Below, in pieces: positions 1 to 12,446 of a DNA stretch of 64,000 nucleotides. Position numbers and translations under genes: made by a program. Where the stretch lies: the NCBI GenBank assembly GCA_030062745.1, contig CP099847.1, positions 27,266,923 through 27,330,922 of the forward strand, written 5' to 3'. Every line of letters starts with the position of its first letter. Within the stretch, counting starts at the first letter, position 1. Source of the DNA: Capitulum mitella. Lineage: Eukaryota; Arthropoda; Thecostraca; Pollicipedomorpha; Pollicipedidae. Under the pieces are notes generated by a model. It did no database searches, was not told the DNA's origin, and saw only the letters and a program-made list of their open reading frames with translations.

Positions 1-52
1 GGAATGCGACGGATTCAACAACTATATCACCTCGAAGTTGTCGGGAGTTGCA

Positions 53-1360
53 AGGTTAACACGCGCACTAGAAGAGGGTCTTTTTGTGCCCCCACCTGTT
101 TTCCTTGAATATCTCGAGAACGGATCAGAGCTGGTTGCTGCTACTTTGTGGCATTTATCGTAATTGAATAACCCGTCCAATGGTGCAGAAAAATGGGAAA
201 TCGGACGGAAATTTTTGAAGTTCCAAGCATTTAAAGTCAGGCAAGCACAACGAAAACGGCTGTGGTCGCTGCCAAATTGGAACTTTGTGAAAGAACTAGC
301 GTTTTACCTAAGATTACGTTGTGAGCGCAATCACGCAACGTCATTTGGGCATAAGCGATGGATGTGTCAAGACGATAGCCAGGGTTAATAAGGGTCAAGG
401 TCACCAAAGGTCAAGGTCAAACAGCTTGTGACCTGATCCAGATTTGTTTTGCAACATGTCGGTTTGTATGAAATACATATTCAAAGACCCTAATAAAAAC
501 ACGTGTACGCACACTGATACACTTACAAATACCAGGGTCAGTGAAGGTCAAGGCCATCAATGGTCAAGGTCAAATGTCTTGTGACCTGGCCCAGATTTGC
601 TTTGCGACATGTCGATTTGTATGAAATATGCATTCGAAGACCCCAATAAAAACGCGTGTGCGTACATGTATATGCTTACATATACACCAGGGGTATTTCG
701 GGTCAAGGTCATCTCAGATATTTTGTGGCCTGGTCCATAATTATTTTGCGATATGCCAATTTGTATTAAATATGCATTCAAAGACTCTAATAAAGACACG
801 TTGACACATTGGTACTCACAAGCATATAAATATACACCTATATATATATACATACATAAATAGGAACGCTGTAACTGTCCAAATGTATCGATGTTGACCA
901 CTTTCACTGAAAATACGCCAAGTACACAAAAAGATCGTGTTTCGCCCTTATTTACAGTCAAGCTGCCCCGTGTTGCTCGAAATCTGATCTGCAAAAAACG
1001 AAAAAATGACGCCATATGTCAATGACCTGACATGGCCTCGACCCGAAATCCTCAGTCAAGACGCCAGATGGATGGAGGTTGTCGTGTTCCCCGTTTAAAT
1101 GGCCAAACAAACACCTTTTCCCGTTTCGTTCGAAAGTTGTACGAATGGCCTGTAGGGGCCGAGAAAGTGTCAAAAGTTGACCTTTCACACCCTATTTGAC
1201 CTTGAAGATATTAATCTAGGGTCATAAAAATTAAACGCAATGTAAATCGTTACAGCCCCAACTTGTCCATAAACTTTCATGTCTCTAGCTCTTTCCAAGA
1301 CCGAGATAGGAGGGGGGGGGGCACTTTTTGACCTCCCTTCCAGTGCGCGTTAGCACGAAA
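53..1360. mobile_element. Non-autonomous element with imperfect terminal inverted repeats
   Basis: The left end (about 53-97: GTTAACACGCGCACTAGAAG, then a T-run and GTGCCCCC) reappears inverted at about 1315-1360 (GCTAACGCGCACTGGAAG, then AAAAAGTGCCCCC). No coding sequence is recognisable between. The interior carries the ~150 bp repeats entered separately. Presumably a non-autonomous DNA transposon; target-site duplications were not resolved. Confidence 0.5.
391..850. repeat. Three diverged ~140-150 bp tandem units with TCAAGGTCA motifs
   Basis: Units begin near 391, 534 and 690. Each contains GGTCAAGGTCA, TTTGTRTGAAATAYATATTC-like sequence and AAAGACYCTAATAAA in the same order. TCAAGGTCA occurs at 395, 411, 564 and 703. 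Confidence 0.75.
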
Positions 1361-4300
1361 CCTCCCACTGCGAGTGTTAAGTAAACTTTCTACCTTCTTC
1401 ACGTTTGTTGTCTTTATTGTGTTTATATACATTTACACACAATATTATCGTTAATGCTGTGGGCCCGTCTAAGCAGGTTTCTAATAAAAATGTACACATT
1501 GGCGTTTCGTATCCCCCTGACTCGGTAATATTACGTGTTGAACTGTGACCTGGGGCCAGGGCAAATTTTACGCCGAATTTTTGAGACCCTTTACTGTACA
1601 TAATTGATCAGTCGACAGTCTTGGACTATTTATCCATAATAACATGACTATTTTAATTGTTTGCTTTTGGTCGTTCAATTAACAGCCTTTCGACTGCGCC
1701 GTCGCTTGGTGCACAAATAACTTCCGTGAAACTCGTTTGGGACATGAGTGTCGTGAGGTGCGAGGGCCATAACGTGAGTCAGTTCTACAGTTTCGTGTCT
1801 GAGCAAGGACAATGCGACGGATGATTAGAAATAATGATAGAAATAAACGATTTAGAGGCCTCAAGACGTTCACTTACACTGATTTTATTTATGTATTTGA
1901 ACTTAACATGATTAATGCGGACACCAACCCAATTCTAGGCACGTAAATACGCGCTGTGTCATTCAATACCAACTGTATGCGTTAAAAAGTGTGACTGCTG
2001 CTAAAGCAAGAAACAGTATTTTCTCCTATTTTCAGCCACGTCTGAAATGACCAATTCGTATCTCAAGTGCCCTTTTGCTACACCTTGCAGCTCAATCGGT
2101 CATTACATTACTGTTCACTCTTATGGAACTACATACAAGGCTTGATAATCAAAACTTTCTGAGAGACGTGTATCCATACAGTTTGACTTAAGATGACATC
2201 TGGTGACGCTAATATTGATCTCAGTACAAATGGTATGTCCTTTCAGTCTCGCTAAGGCTTTCCTAACGATGCCTTTTCCTTTTTCTTGTTAATTGCAGTT
2301 CTCAAGATCTTGGGAGTTGTGATGAGCCCCCCGCCCGGCGAAGGTGGATCCAGAGGGCCGTCCTGCAAGCGTTAACCATTAGCCGACCTTTCGCTTCGAA
2401 GGACCTCCTGAGCACAGCTGGAAATCCCGGTCTTCGGTGGTCCTAGAACCCAAATCTTCGGAGATTTAAACAATGTTCTGGCAAGTACTGGAAAAAAGTC
2501 CTGAAATGTTGTTCAAATCCTCCAGCAATTTTGAGAGATCACCAGTCATTCTCCTGAGCCTCTTGCGACCCCACTGTTGCGGAGCAGTCCCCTCAGACGC
2601 AGCACGGAACGCTGCCCATGATCAATAAGACGCGAACACTCGAATCCCAGAGAGTATCAGCGGCCGCGTCCGATGCGACAAGCCACGCCACCGGAGCTAA
2701 GAATATGTCTGGGCTGAGATCCGATCTGTCTTCCGACCTGCCGTCTGACGATCACGACCTCCATTTGTATGCGTGAATCCGTGGGGAAAGTCTTGGATAA
2801 GCTGCCGTTTATGACGTCGTAAACTCGGCACGTGCTGTTGCATGGCGAGAACAACTTTCTTCTCTAGAGTCTGGATGAAGCATAGCGTAGCATAACATAA
2901 TTCCTAGCCGTGCAGAATCTTGAGGCGAACTAGGTGGTCAGGACAGGTGACGCACGCATCACGAGACATTTTTTCCGGCGATAAGTATAGCATATGCACG
3001 CACAGCCTGACGAGTGGGACGGCCACCAGCGTTAGAAAAGCTCTGGTTAAAGTGTTGGCCGACGCTCCGGCAGTAGCTGCATAAGCCATTTGAAGAGTTT
3101 GCCTGTCTTAGACTCACAGGCTCCCCATGCGTCCTACCTATTCCAGTGGAGACCTCTGCATTCGTTGGATATCCGCACAATAAAGATGCTCGAGCTGCTG
3201 TCTATAGCGCTTTGATGTTAACTGGGCTGATGATTTATGTCTATGCGCTGAGGTAATGCAACTATACTGTGCCTCTCCAGAACGTGCGAAATCGTACCAA
3301 TAAATGCTATGGTTAGCTGTGGACAGTGCTTCCTAAACTGAAATACTGCACGCGATGCACAGACCATATCAAGCCAAGAAAAACAAAAATGCAGTGTGCC
3401 AATATCAGTCTTGCTTCGTCCAACACCAATAAAGACCACATCGATGCTCTCGTGACCCTGAGCACTAATAACAAACAAAAATCAGGTTCTGTCACCGCAG
3501 TGGTCGAGCTTGAGTTCAGCGCCAACATCTTACAAAAAATGCGCACACTCAAGAAAGCTCACCACCTGTATTTCTAACGATGGGTTAAGCGAATCACCCA
3601 TAATCCACACACTCCCTACGTTCAGCGTCTAACCGGAACAGATGAACAGTTATCTATGACAGACGGGCCCGTGCTCGCCAACACGCGAGCACTCGCGTCA
3701 GACCCACGGAGCCGGGTCAAAAGCATTACAAAATGTCGACAGGCACTGGGTGATGAGAGCAAGTGACCGAAGTCATGTTCGGGAAGCCAGACCACGTACG
3801 AGGGTACACACAACACATGAACGCGGCCAGGAGCCACCTGGACCAGGCAATTACGGTCCGTGAAACGCTCAGTGGTGGGAACCGACGAGAAGCCAGAGTT
3901 TTTTTCAGGTATCAGCATTTATTTGCGACTGCTTTGAGGCGTTGGCGTTTATTCACGATCGTTGTGCTGATGAGGGAATGTGGAGAGCGATGAGTTCAAA
4001 CTCCTGGGACAAGAAGGTGCTCTTAAATTGATGTGTTGGTGATGATTAAACCTCAGCGCCGCGAGAGAGATTTGATGAAGGTGTTCAGAAAGTCAGAGGA
4101 CACAGTACTCACTCGTCGATCAATAAGTCAAAGATCACTGGGACGCATCAGACATGACAGGCGATACAGAAGCACAACATGAGGAGTGTGCATAATGTTC
4201 ACTTTCTAACTTTAGTTCTTGTTCTACGCCATACGGTGCTAAAATATCAAACTGCTTGCATCGTTCCATTGATAATACACGCCAGTAAATTCTGTTGTCA

Positions 4301-5143
4301 AAGTGATTTATAAACACTTTTCGCTGTGTGCTCGTGCGGGAGAGGGAGGACCCATGAAAACACAAATTATAATCACCACCCGTTCTATTTTAAATCGTTC
4401 GCACTGAAAAACGTATAATTCTCCTCCTTGGAAAATCCGCCGTTTTGAGGTAATACTATCCACTGTCGTGATATGTCTCAGCAGCAGGGTTCAGCGGGGC
4501 AAATAAATATTCAGCGGCCCTTTCAAATGATTCAGAGAGCAAGAAATATCACGCAGAGAGGCAACCTCAGAAAAGGGACTAAATGACATTTTATTATTAG
4601 ATGACATAGTTCGCAACAATGTAGCTGTAGGCAAGGCGTGCGATGAGGAACATGGGAAATTTAAAGGCGAACTCACGGGCAAAAAATAGCCAAAACACGC
4701 GCGAACCCAATCGTTATTCTACTGGCGTCGTACAGAGGTGAATATGTAACTCAAGCATTGCTGTCTGATATGTACAACAAACGTTTTGCAGATGGGTGGT
4801 GTTCATCAGAACCTCCGAAAGCACTTTTATCAGTTGCGCTGGATTTAAGCAAAGCACTCCGGGGGCTTGGGCAAATGCACATTCACAACAAACAGTTGGT
4901 CGTTGGGCAAAGACAGGTCCATCAGGCATGCAAACTGGCCTGGCAACACCAGCAACAGTGCGGATGTTCAGATTGCTAGTCTAAGTAATACTTCCCAAAG
5001 TCGCATTCGCAATGCGCACGGTTTCAACTTCTGCCCACAGAAAGGGAGCCTGCTGATCGTTTAAACAATGGTCCCCTTCCCTAACGATTTGGTTTTCCAA
5101 TGTCACATTCACGTCAACAATGCACAGAAGCTACTGTGATTGG
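1361..5143. other. No supported gene; short weak open frames only
   Basis: Only open frames under 100 codons are present and none shows a recognisable domain. A short plus-strand run near 3200-3290 reads WADDLCLCAE, faintly like a non-LTR reverse transcriptase catalytic block, but the surroundings do not support it. I see nothing else to annotate. Confidence 0.4.
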
Positions 5144-5149
5144 TTTATT
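5144..5149 (-). other. Candidate poly(A) signal AATAAA for the receptor gene
   Basis: First AATAAA on the minus strand after the stop codon at 6178, about 1.03 kb downstream. I found no ATTAAA or AATAAA nearer. Position is plausible, but the hexamer alone is weak evidence. Confidence 0.2.
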
Positions 5150-6177
5150 ACGGAACATAATTCGGTTTTCGGCAGAAGCCATCCTGCCATTGCGCGTACA
5201 CGGCGTGGTTGAAAAACGCATTTCATTGCTAAATTGATCGTAAATGTAAAAAAAAATAGAGCGGAATCGACGACTGGATTCAAATTATTTTAACCGAAAA
5301 CAGATCCTCTGCCTAGTTTATGAGAGGCTGCTTGCTCAACGGTAGCTTGCATCTGATGCACCCAGATATCAAACAATATGATCTCTTGAATAGTCAACTA
5401 CCGTCGCAAAACAATCGCTTTCGTCTCATTCTCAGGCCTTCCGTAGTCTAATGCGTCTACTTGGCTAATGTGGTCTAGAAAACTCAGCTCCACAAAACAC
5501 TCAGGACATTAGACTTCATTTTTAGGTCATTTTGGAGGCATCTGCGTTTCTTATCCGATTAACATCTGGCTATCTGTATAGATACGTCCACACAGTTTGA
5601 TTTAGTTGAATTTAGTCACAGACATGTGGCGGCACGTGAGCCTGACGGTACCGCGGAGCCTAGTGCCGATGCAAAGGGAAAGTGCTTGTAGAATGAAAGT
5701 CTCATTTTAGTGCTCGGGATCTTCGCAGTCTCCAGAGCCGGGCAAAAGATGCTTCAGCAGTCGGGCTAATTGGGTACATTAAGAAAGTCATGCAATGCAA
5801 ACATTTATCAGGTTTACGTGAAAAAGTCAAATGCTTAGAATCCATATTTGTCGTAAATGACTTCCATGTTGACCCATACGTGCTAAATGGGTAGAAAACC
5901 GTGCAGTTTTGATAGTGAGCGAGCGCATCGAGACCCTGCTCTTGAGAGTCACGCAACGTTCCTCGTCACGAGAACAGTGCCAACCACGCTCGAGAGATCA
6001 CAGAGAAGACAGCTTCCACGGAAGTTACTACTGGAGGTATCATGCTAGTCCAAGCGCGTGCCTAACAACACGTTTCGTTCTCAGCGCGGCTGGTGCCACC
6101 AAAAATCCTGTCGGTCAAGTGGCAGCGTCACACTCCTGAAGTGGGAATGTTAGCCGGAGACCCCGCTAGTCCACGTA

Positions 6178-7189
6178 TCAGTTGTAGTACACCCGGCTCG
6201 CTGGGTGGCGCTTGTTCTTCTGCCACGTGCACGTCAGAATTTTCACGTACGTGCGACGGAAAGACGCGTTGCACAGCGCATAGCAGAGCGGGTTCACCGT
6301 GGAGTTGATGTAGCACAGGTAGTAGGAAAAGTTCCACAGCTCCTTCGGGATGCAGTCCCCGCACTGCAGCATCACGCGGATCAGCACCAGCACGTTGTAC
6401 GGCGTCCACGTGATGATGAAGGCCAGCAGGATGGCCGACAGCGTCTTGGCCGCCTTCCGGTCCTGCTTCTTCTCCTCCCGCTTCTTCTTCTTTTTGGGGT
6501 TGGCGCCGCGCGCCAGCTGCTTGGGGATGACGCGCGCGTTCAGCGGGATGCGCAGGTCGGGCAGCTGGGACGGCCGACGCGAGGCCGGCGGCGGCGGCGG
6601 CTGCGGCAGCCCGCCGTCCGAGCTCTCGTCGTCGTCGTCGGCGGCGGCGGGCGGCGGCGCGCGGCGCGCGGCCGCCGATGCCGGGCTGCGGCTGAGCGGG
6701 CAGTGCGGCTGGTGGCCGTCGGCGCCCTCCTCCTCCGAGTCGCTCAGCATGGTGATGCTCGGCTCGGCGCTGGCCGCCACCGGCTCCGGGAACTTGATCA
6801 CGATCGTGTAGACGGACTCGGCCGAGGCGCTGCGCGACGCGGCGCCCAGCGTCGCCGCGCTCGCGTTGCGCCGCAGCCCGCTCAGGATCGGCAGCGGCGA
6901 CGGGATCGTGTGCCGGCCGTACGTGCACATGTACGTCGGCGTGGCGTACGTGGCGCTGCGCGTCGGCCGCAGCTCCAGGTGGCGGCCGCCGTTGGCGGCG
7001 GCGCGCGGCGCCAGCGGCAGCGCCAGCGCCGAGTGGGGCCGCGGCCGGCCGGCGTCGGCGCCGCACCAGGCGCTCAGACGCCGCCAGCTGCCGCTGGCCT
7101 GCCGACACAGGAGCGCAGTCAGAGGGCGCCGCTGCCGGGAAAAAGCCGCTGACGGCAGCCATTTCCGGCTGCCAGCCGAGTACGTGAGC
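6178..7189 (-). CDS. mAChR-A: Muscarinic acetylcholine receptor, A-type; terminal coding exon (loop 3, TM6, TM7, C-tail)
   Basis: Terminal exon of the same receptor, stop at 6178-6180. It holds a long low-complexity third-loop segment with a conserved block ([14 protein letters not shown], then EPSITML), an acidic run (DDDDESS), poly-Pro and a Lys/Arg stretch before TM6. TM6 (about 6379-6450) has FIITWTPYN, carrying the Trp toggle and the Tyr/Asn that contact ligand in the family. TM7 (about 6268-6342) has [15 protein letters not shown], the NPxxY motif. The tail has [10 protein letters not shown], with a likely palmitoylated Cys, and ends RVYYN, close to fly mAChR-A. The 5' edge is uncertain. 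Acceptors at 7190 (TATGCAG) and 7169 fit the phase of the 32338 donor. The strongest pyrimidine tract (CTTTTTCCCGGCAG, exon from 7131) and an acceptor before 7098 are out of phase with that donor and would need an extra exon. With 7189 the exon gives 336 residues and the whole receptor about 596, shorter than the fly protein but normal for the family. Confidence 0.92.
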
Positions 7190-8479
7190 CTGCATATGTA
7201 TGAGGTGGGTTTGTGGAAATCGGCCGATTTGCTTCGCGGAAAACAGGCCTTAAAAACGCCGCCATCTCGCGGGATGCGGTGTGATTTGTCCTAACAGAAC
7301 GCAGAGGGTCGAATTCCTGAATGAAGCAACGGATACCAGTGAGTCTGTCCACAATCATGAAGAACGCGTACGATGACAATCCGTGGACAACTGGCTCATT
7401 CAAGCAAATGTGAAAAGAACAGAGTCCTTCGTCAGTGCTTTCCGAGCCCCGTGCCCTCACAGATAAAAAAGTTCCCCTGTCCAATTTTGTTCGACCGTAG
7501 ACCTGATTTTGTTGTCAACCAAATCCACCAAGTAACAAAGACGGAATCGGAAATATCCAAACGTGAAGGAAGGCGTGGTTCGGTTGGCCCCCGTTTCAAG
7601 GCCCCTGAAGGACGAACTTTTGCTGACCTTTTGCCTTGTTTTTGCAGGCATACGGGACCTTCCGGCCGTCAGAAGAAAAAAACCGCCATTACGCGCCTGG
7701 CTCCTTCTTGCATTGGTCCCGAGATGCTGAACGAATCATTACGAAAGCAATTTTTCTTTCAAGATGGGAGCTTTTTTGAAAACATCATGCTCATCCCGTG
7801 TAGTACCCATACACGGAAGACTAATCAAGGGAAATTTGTAGGTCTTTTCTCAGGGCTTTTCGTAGCACCATGCCAACAAAGTGAGTTCGGGAGAACAGTT
7901 TCCACTACAAGCCCCCGTTTAGAAAATCCCGTTAAGAACGAGGCATGAAAACAATTTTCCCATGCAAAGACCGCCAGCTGTGGCTTCAGCTACATTATTT
8001 GGACGTGGTAAGTGTTCGAGGTAGGTGACGAAGTTCAAAAGCTCTTGAAGATTCAAGAAAACATGCTAAGTATTTAAAAACAACCTCCTGACGTCAATGC
8101 GATAAGACGCTAGGAACGTCGCCCACGATTCACGGATGCTGTGAGGTCGCTAGAAATTTGGGAAATCCATTTGACGTTGATCTTTACAAGTTTCGGTGCA
8201 GTTGACCTTTCTAATACTTGAGCTCGATGTTCAATCGAACTCACGGAAGAATAATCCAACCATTCTACGGCGGCAAAGAAAAGGTTGTTGGAATTTCGAA
8301 ACTTAGCGTTTTCTCAGCCTCGTCTTAACCATAATACATCAACTGCATGTACGGCTGCGATAAACGTGTATTCGTTTTTAGTGTTCATCTCACAAACTCT
8401 AGACGACGTCAGGCCGACTGACCGGAAACCGCACACATCCGGCCTCTGGCACTCCCGCCTTACTAATCCGTCTCCAGAA

Positions 8480-8885
8480 TGTCCGTCATCTCATCAGCTC
8501 GGCCAGGCGCCGCTCCACAGCGTCCACGTCTCACCGGCGCGGCCAAGCGTCGCTCACCTCTCACCGATCCGGCCGGACGGCGCCGGAAACCAATCGACGA
8601 GGCTTTTACCAGCCACTCTGTCTGAGATCGAGTGACAACGGCCGTCGCAGCCCTCCTCTCATCAACCATCGGCACCATCGTGAAATGCAACGTCCTCGTG
8701 CATAGCGTGGCGCGTCGCTCCGCGACCCTGCCCTGCTGGACGGGCGGGGAGGGGTCGCTGGGGCTGATCCGTGGCTCTGACAGCCACCAGCACCTGTTGC
8801 CCGGGGCTGGGACGGGGGAGGTTGCCGTGCTGGGCCGTGCCCTGCGGGCGGCGGCGTCACGCGACACAACCACGATCGGCGACAA
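8480..8885. other. GC-rich, CpG-rich block without a supported gene
   Basis: Composition shifts abruptly to GGCGCGG/CCGGCGCC-type sequence, and overlapping frames are open on both strands because of base composition. No domain is recognisable in any frame. A GA tract follows at 8929. Confidence 0.5.
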
Positions 8886-8928
8886 AAACAGGCCAACTTT
8901 TCTAGGTCAGGTGACAGGGCGTCCCCAC

Positions 8929-8952
8929 GAGAGAGGGAGAGAGAGAGAGAGT
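8929..8952. repeat. (GA)n microsatellite
   Basis: Nearly pure GA run at the edge of the GC-rich block. Confidence 0.9.
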
Positions 8953-9479
8953 AGCTAACCGAAAAACGCATGCTTGCTGTTGATTTTGATTCAAAACCAT
9001 CCACTGAAGATCTCGGCTTTTTAAAGCGCGATATGAAAGGAGGAAATCCAATGTGATTTTGCGTAGTCTGATCACGTTTTCTTCTTCGACATAAACACCG
9101 GGGTAAGACGACGTAGTAATTGCACCAGAGGAAGAAATCTCAGGGCGAATTGCATTCCTTGTTTTGGCCCGGCATCACACTCAACTCAGAAAAGACAAAC
9201 ATGAAAAGGGCTGGTTATGGGGCTCAGAAACAAAGCCGTTGGGGCGAGATCGCCCACTGACGCACACGACTACAGAGCCCAAGAATCTTGATGACGAGGT
9301 CCAGAGCTGGGGGCTTATGCTCACGCGGGAGACAAGGAATATCTGTCACTTACATGCGCGATTTTCATTGCGGAATTCTGAGTGAACTCGGTTACAAAAC
9401 GACAGGAGCACGTTTGACATTGATCCTGTCTGCTCCTGCAATTGCTCCAGCTCAGTTTCGAAGATGTTGGAAATGGACC

Positions 9480-9900
9480 CGTCATTGACGGCGATGCCTC
9501 ACCTCTCGCCGGCTGGCCCGGCGGAGCCAGCGTGTAGCCCCCCTCAGTCCGGCACCGCTCGGCGTGCGGCTCACCTGGAGGTGTCGGGTGGAGAACTTGG
9601 TGCTGCCGCCGAGGCTGTCGCCCTCGCCGGACGAGCCGTGTTCGAGTCGTGTCCGCCTCGTCTCGCCGGAGCCCGGCACGCTCTCCTCGGCTCGGCTGCG
9701 GAGGGGAGGCGAGACGCGTCAGCGGCAGCCGTCGGTCACCCTCAGGCGGAGAGCGTCGCAGATGCAGCAGCGTGAGGCAACGGACTGGCGCCATTTTGCG
9801 CAGCATCGGCGCACGGCGTGATGCATCTCGTGGTGGCCGCAGCGTGATCCCTGGGTACCAGTCGTGATCAGTCGCAGACGACTCGCGTGCGGACCGAGCT
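9480..9900. other. GC-rich, CpG-rich block without a supported gene
   Basis: Open frames on both strands overlap completely and show only Arg/Ala/Pro-rich low complexity. Presumably non-coding. Confidence 0.45.
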
Positions 9901-10457
9901 CGCGTTATGTTCCTTGCTTGTTTGGGTCCAAAGCCCTTTGAACAAGGAGCCGACCAATGCCTGCGTGTCCTACAACGCAGAACGTTTGAAGCCACGACGT
10001 ATGACCAGTATTATGCGGTCGCCATGCTCATCTTAGCGTCCCAGTAATTTCAAATGTCGATTCTGAAGTCCTTCGACGTACCCAAACATCACGTAACTCG
10101 ATACATTCATGCAAATGGTCATTTTGTGCATTTGCTATGTTTTGTTCTCTGAAACGGCGCCATGAAGGAGTCCTAACACGTGTATTTAGTGGCTAGATAC
10201 CAACACGTTTGCCTGTCCCTTTCCACGTGCATGATTTGTCAGAGGACACAAGGTAGCTCACGTGCTTTACAGACTGTCCAACAATCGACGATTTAATCAT
10301 GCTTCTCTAATGATCTCGTACGTGGTCGACCTAGTGGCAACCCGGAATAAGTCGGCACGTGGAATATATTGAATTAATCTTGAACCATGCCGTACTTAAA
10401 GTTTTGGACTGCCAACAGGCAGTCGCATGACACTTGATTCTTAATACCTTCAGGAAG

Positions 10458-10735
10458 TTCGTTTTTAACAAACTGGTGGCAGCTGTGAGATTTCGGCCGC
10501 AGTGGAGCGTCATGATGGCGAGGAAACATCACTGCATACCCAGAGTTTTATGGCTGTGGGAAGTGCGGACCCGGATAGCGGAGGTAAACGCGGTTGTTCG
10601 TTTTTGACAAATCGGTCGCAGCGGTGGATTCTGACCGCAGTAGGGTGTCATGATGGCGAGTAAGTATAAGTTGCATACCAGAGTCGGACGGTTGTGGATC
10701 GATGCGCACGTGGATAGCGAAGATAAACGCCTGGA
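10458..10735. repeat. Diverged tandem duplication, 139 bp period
   Basis: TTCGTTTTTAACAAA...GTCATGATGGCGAG at 10458 recurs at 10597 as TTCGTTTTTGACAAA...GTCATGATGGCGAG. Both copies continue through ATAGCG-AGRTAAACG-like sequence. Confidence 0.75.
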
Positions 10736-11083
10736 TAAGCGAAGATAAACGTTGCTGAGGTTTCCATATATAGTACGCAGCGTGAGGGTGAAGCGCAAGC
10801 GATTGACTACATTTAGGTCGCCATAATGGCTCTGCCAGCGCTAACAGGAAACACATTTGACTTCACTGTCTATCTGAGTGCGACCGAACGCTGCGACTGG
10901 GCAATCCTATGCTAGCGGCTTCATGAAGAATTTGATGCCTCGGGTTTGGTAGTTCAGTATATACTGAAGTTTCACCAAAGAACGCGAGAAGGGGAACTCT
11001 GACGTCATTCCTCTGTTATGAAGGATGTACGTTATGGCTTGCATCCGGAGAACGCGTTCAGCGCAGTGCCGGAAAAGTTCTGC

Positions 11084-11520
11084 CATTTAAAGAGCGAAGA
11101 CATGGTGATGCTGTCCAACGTGCCCAAAAAAGTTGGAGGTGACCCGAGTTCCAAAGGCAATGGATCGGGCCACGTGACATCCTTGACGTTGTAGGTCCCA
11201 CCACATACAGGATAAGAAAAACTGGGGCAAACAGCTTCAGGAGCTTCGCATTTAATCACGATGGAACCAAACGATATTTCAGTCGACCAAAAAGGCTGAG
11301 TTTACCTGAGGACCAAGGACACCGGAAGAACAACATCCGGGCTGGGAACCCAAGAACATCCCAGAAGACCATGAAGGTGCTAAAAGGTTGGCAGAGCGTC
11401 ATCGTCGTGTACGAGAACAGCAGTATGACGCAAGATGAGCTGCCTGCGGTTTCGGAGGAACCTAACGAGCCACGGAGGTACCCAATGCGAGTGAGACGTT
11501 CCAGACATGTGTGCCTATGA
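11084..11520 (+). pseudogene. LTR-retrotransposon pol fragment: integrase C-terminal region, frameshifted
   Basis: In one frame (from 11084) the sequence reads LKSEDMVMLSNVPKKVG, matching the F-K-x-G-D-x-V-x-L segment at the start of the integrase C-terminal domain. After a frame change near 11140 the next frame stays open from 11143 to the stop at 11518-11520. It begins FQRQWIGPRDILDVVGPTTY and continues RIRKTG, the usual P-K-F-Q-x-x-W-x-G-P-Y-x-V...Y-x-I pattern of Ty3/Gypsy-type elements. It ends with PRRYPMRVRRSRH, like the basic tails of such polyproteins. The rest of pol, gag and LTRs were not found nearby, so this is a 3' scrap of a dead copy inside the receptor intron. The superfamily is inferred from the motif pattern. 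Confidence 0.6.
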
Positions 11521-12446
11521 GGAGAGGGGGAAGTGTAAGTGGCCGACCTAAAGGCAGCGCGAAATAACTTGACACGTATGGAATTAAGACACACTACTAA
11601 AAGAGACAGACAGAGAGCAAAAGCAGCCATAGTTTCAAGCTGAACATATTAATTTCACTGCAAGATGCTGTCCTATATCTATCTGTTGTAGTACTGATCC
11701 AAGGGTTAGTCAAGGAGAACATATTCCGAGGCTAACGCGATGAAAAGAAACCCGTTACCGTTTCGAGTGAGACGAACCTGGCGATTTCAGCCTTAAAATA
11801 CCCCGTATCCCATTCTCTATCTTTGTATCTGTACCTCACCGTCTGGATCACCTAATCTCTCTCTCTTGCCCTGTCCATTTCACATTTTTATTTCTCTCGT
11901 TCTGCGTGCGCAAACATGGCAGGCGCCACAGGTCGCCTTCCAAATCACCAGCCTATTCCATATTCCTGAGCAGGAGCTCTCTGGCCAGACGAAGCCGCCG
12001 CTGCCGTCGCGTTCCGCCGACCGGCTCGGCTGGCGGTGCGCCAATGCAATATCAGATAATTCCGCCGGCTGAAAGCCCACCAGTGAGAGATGCCGGGCAC
12101 GAAGCCGTGAATTCAATGTTATCATGACACCGCCGCCGGCGAGCGAACTTGGGAGACAGCTGCAGCGAGGTTTCTGCGACCTCAAACGGAGGGTCGTGCG
12201 TAACTGTTCCAGGCCAGTCCTAGAAACAGTGTAGTAGTTTGCCTGACAATGCCGCCGCTAGGAATTCCAAGGCTCAAGGATGTTTGGTACTGCGCTAGGG
12301 AAACGCGAGGGGACATTTAGGACGGAAGGTTTAAATCCCAAACCGCCTCGCTCTCCGGCAGTATGTCACTTGTAGACAGGCCCGCGGTCCCATCGGGACA
12401 TGTACAGACGGCTGCCACCGATCAGGGTCGGGCGCAGGCCGCCCCG

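Noticed and set aside
3190..3560. Possible non-LTR reverse transcriptase (WADDLCLCAE) or unknown exon
   Set aside because: Only one short block; neighbouring RT motifs are absent and stops follow quickly.
6128..7195. Long open frames on both strands (up to 355 codons) overlapping the last receptor exon
   Set aside because: They are other-frame readings of very GC-rich coding DNA; only the frame ending at 6178 gives TM6/TM7 receptor motifs.
8463..9995. Overlapping 100-220 codon frames in GC-rich DNA
   Set aside because: Open on both strands at once, low complexity, no recognisable domain or splice context.
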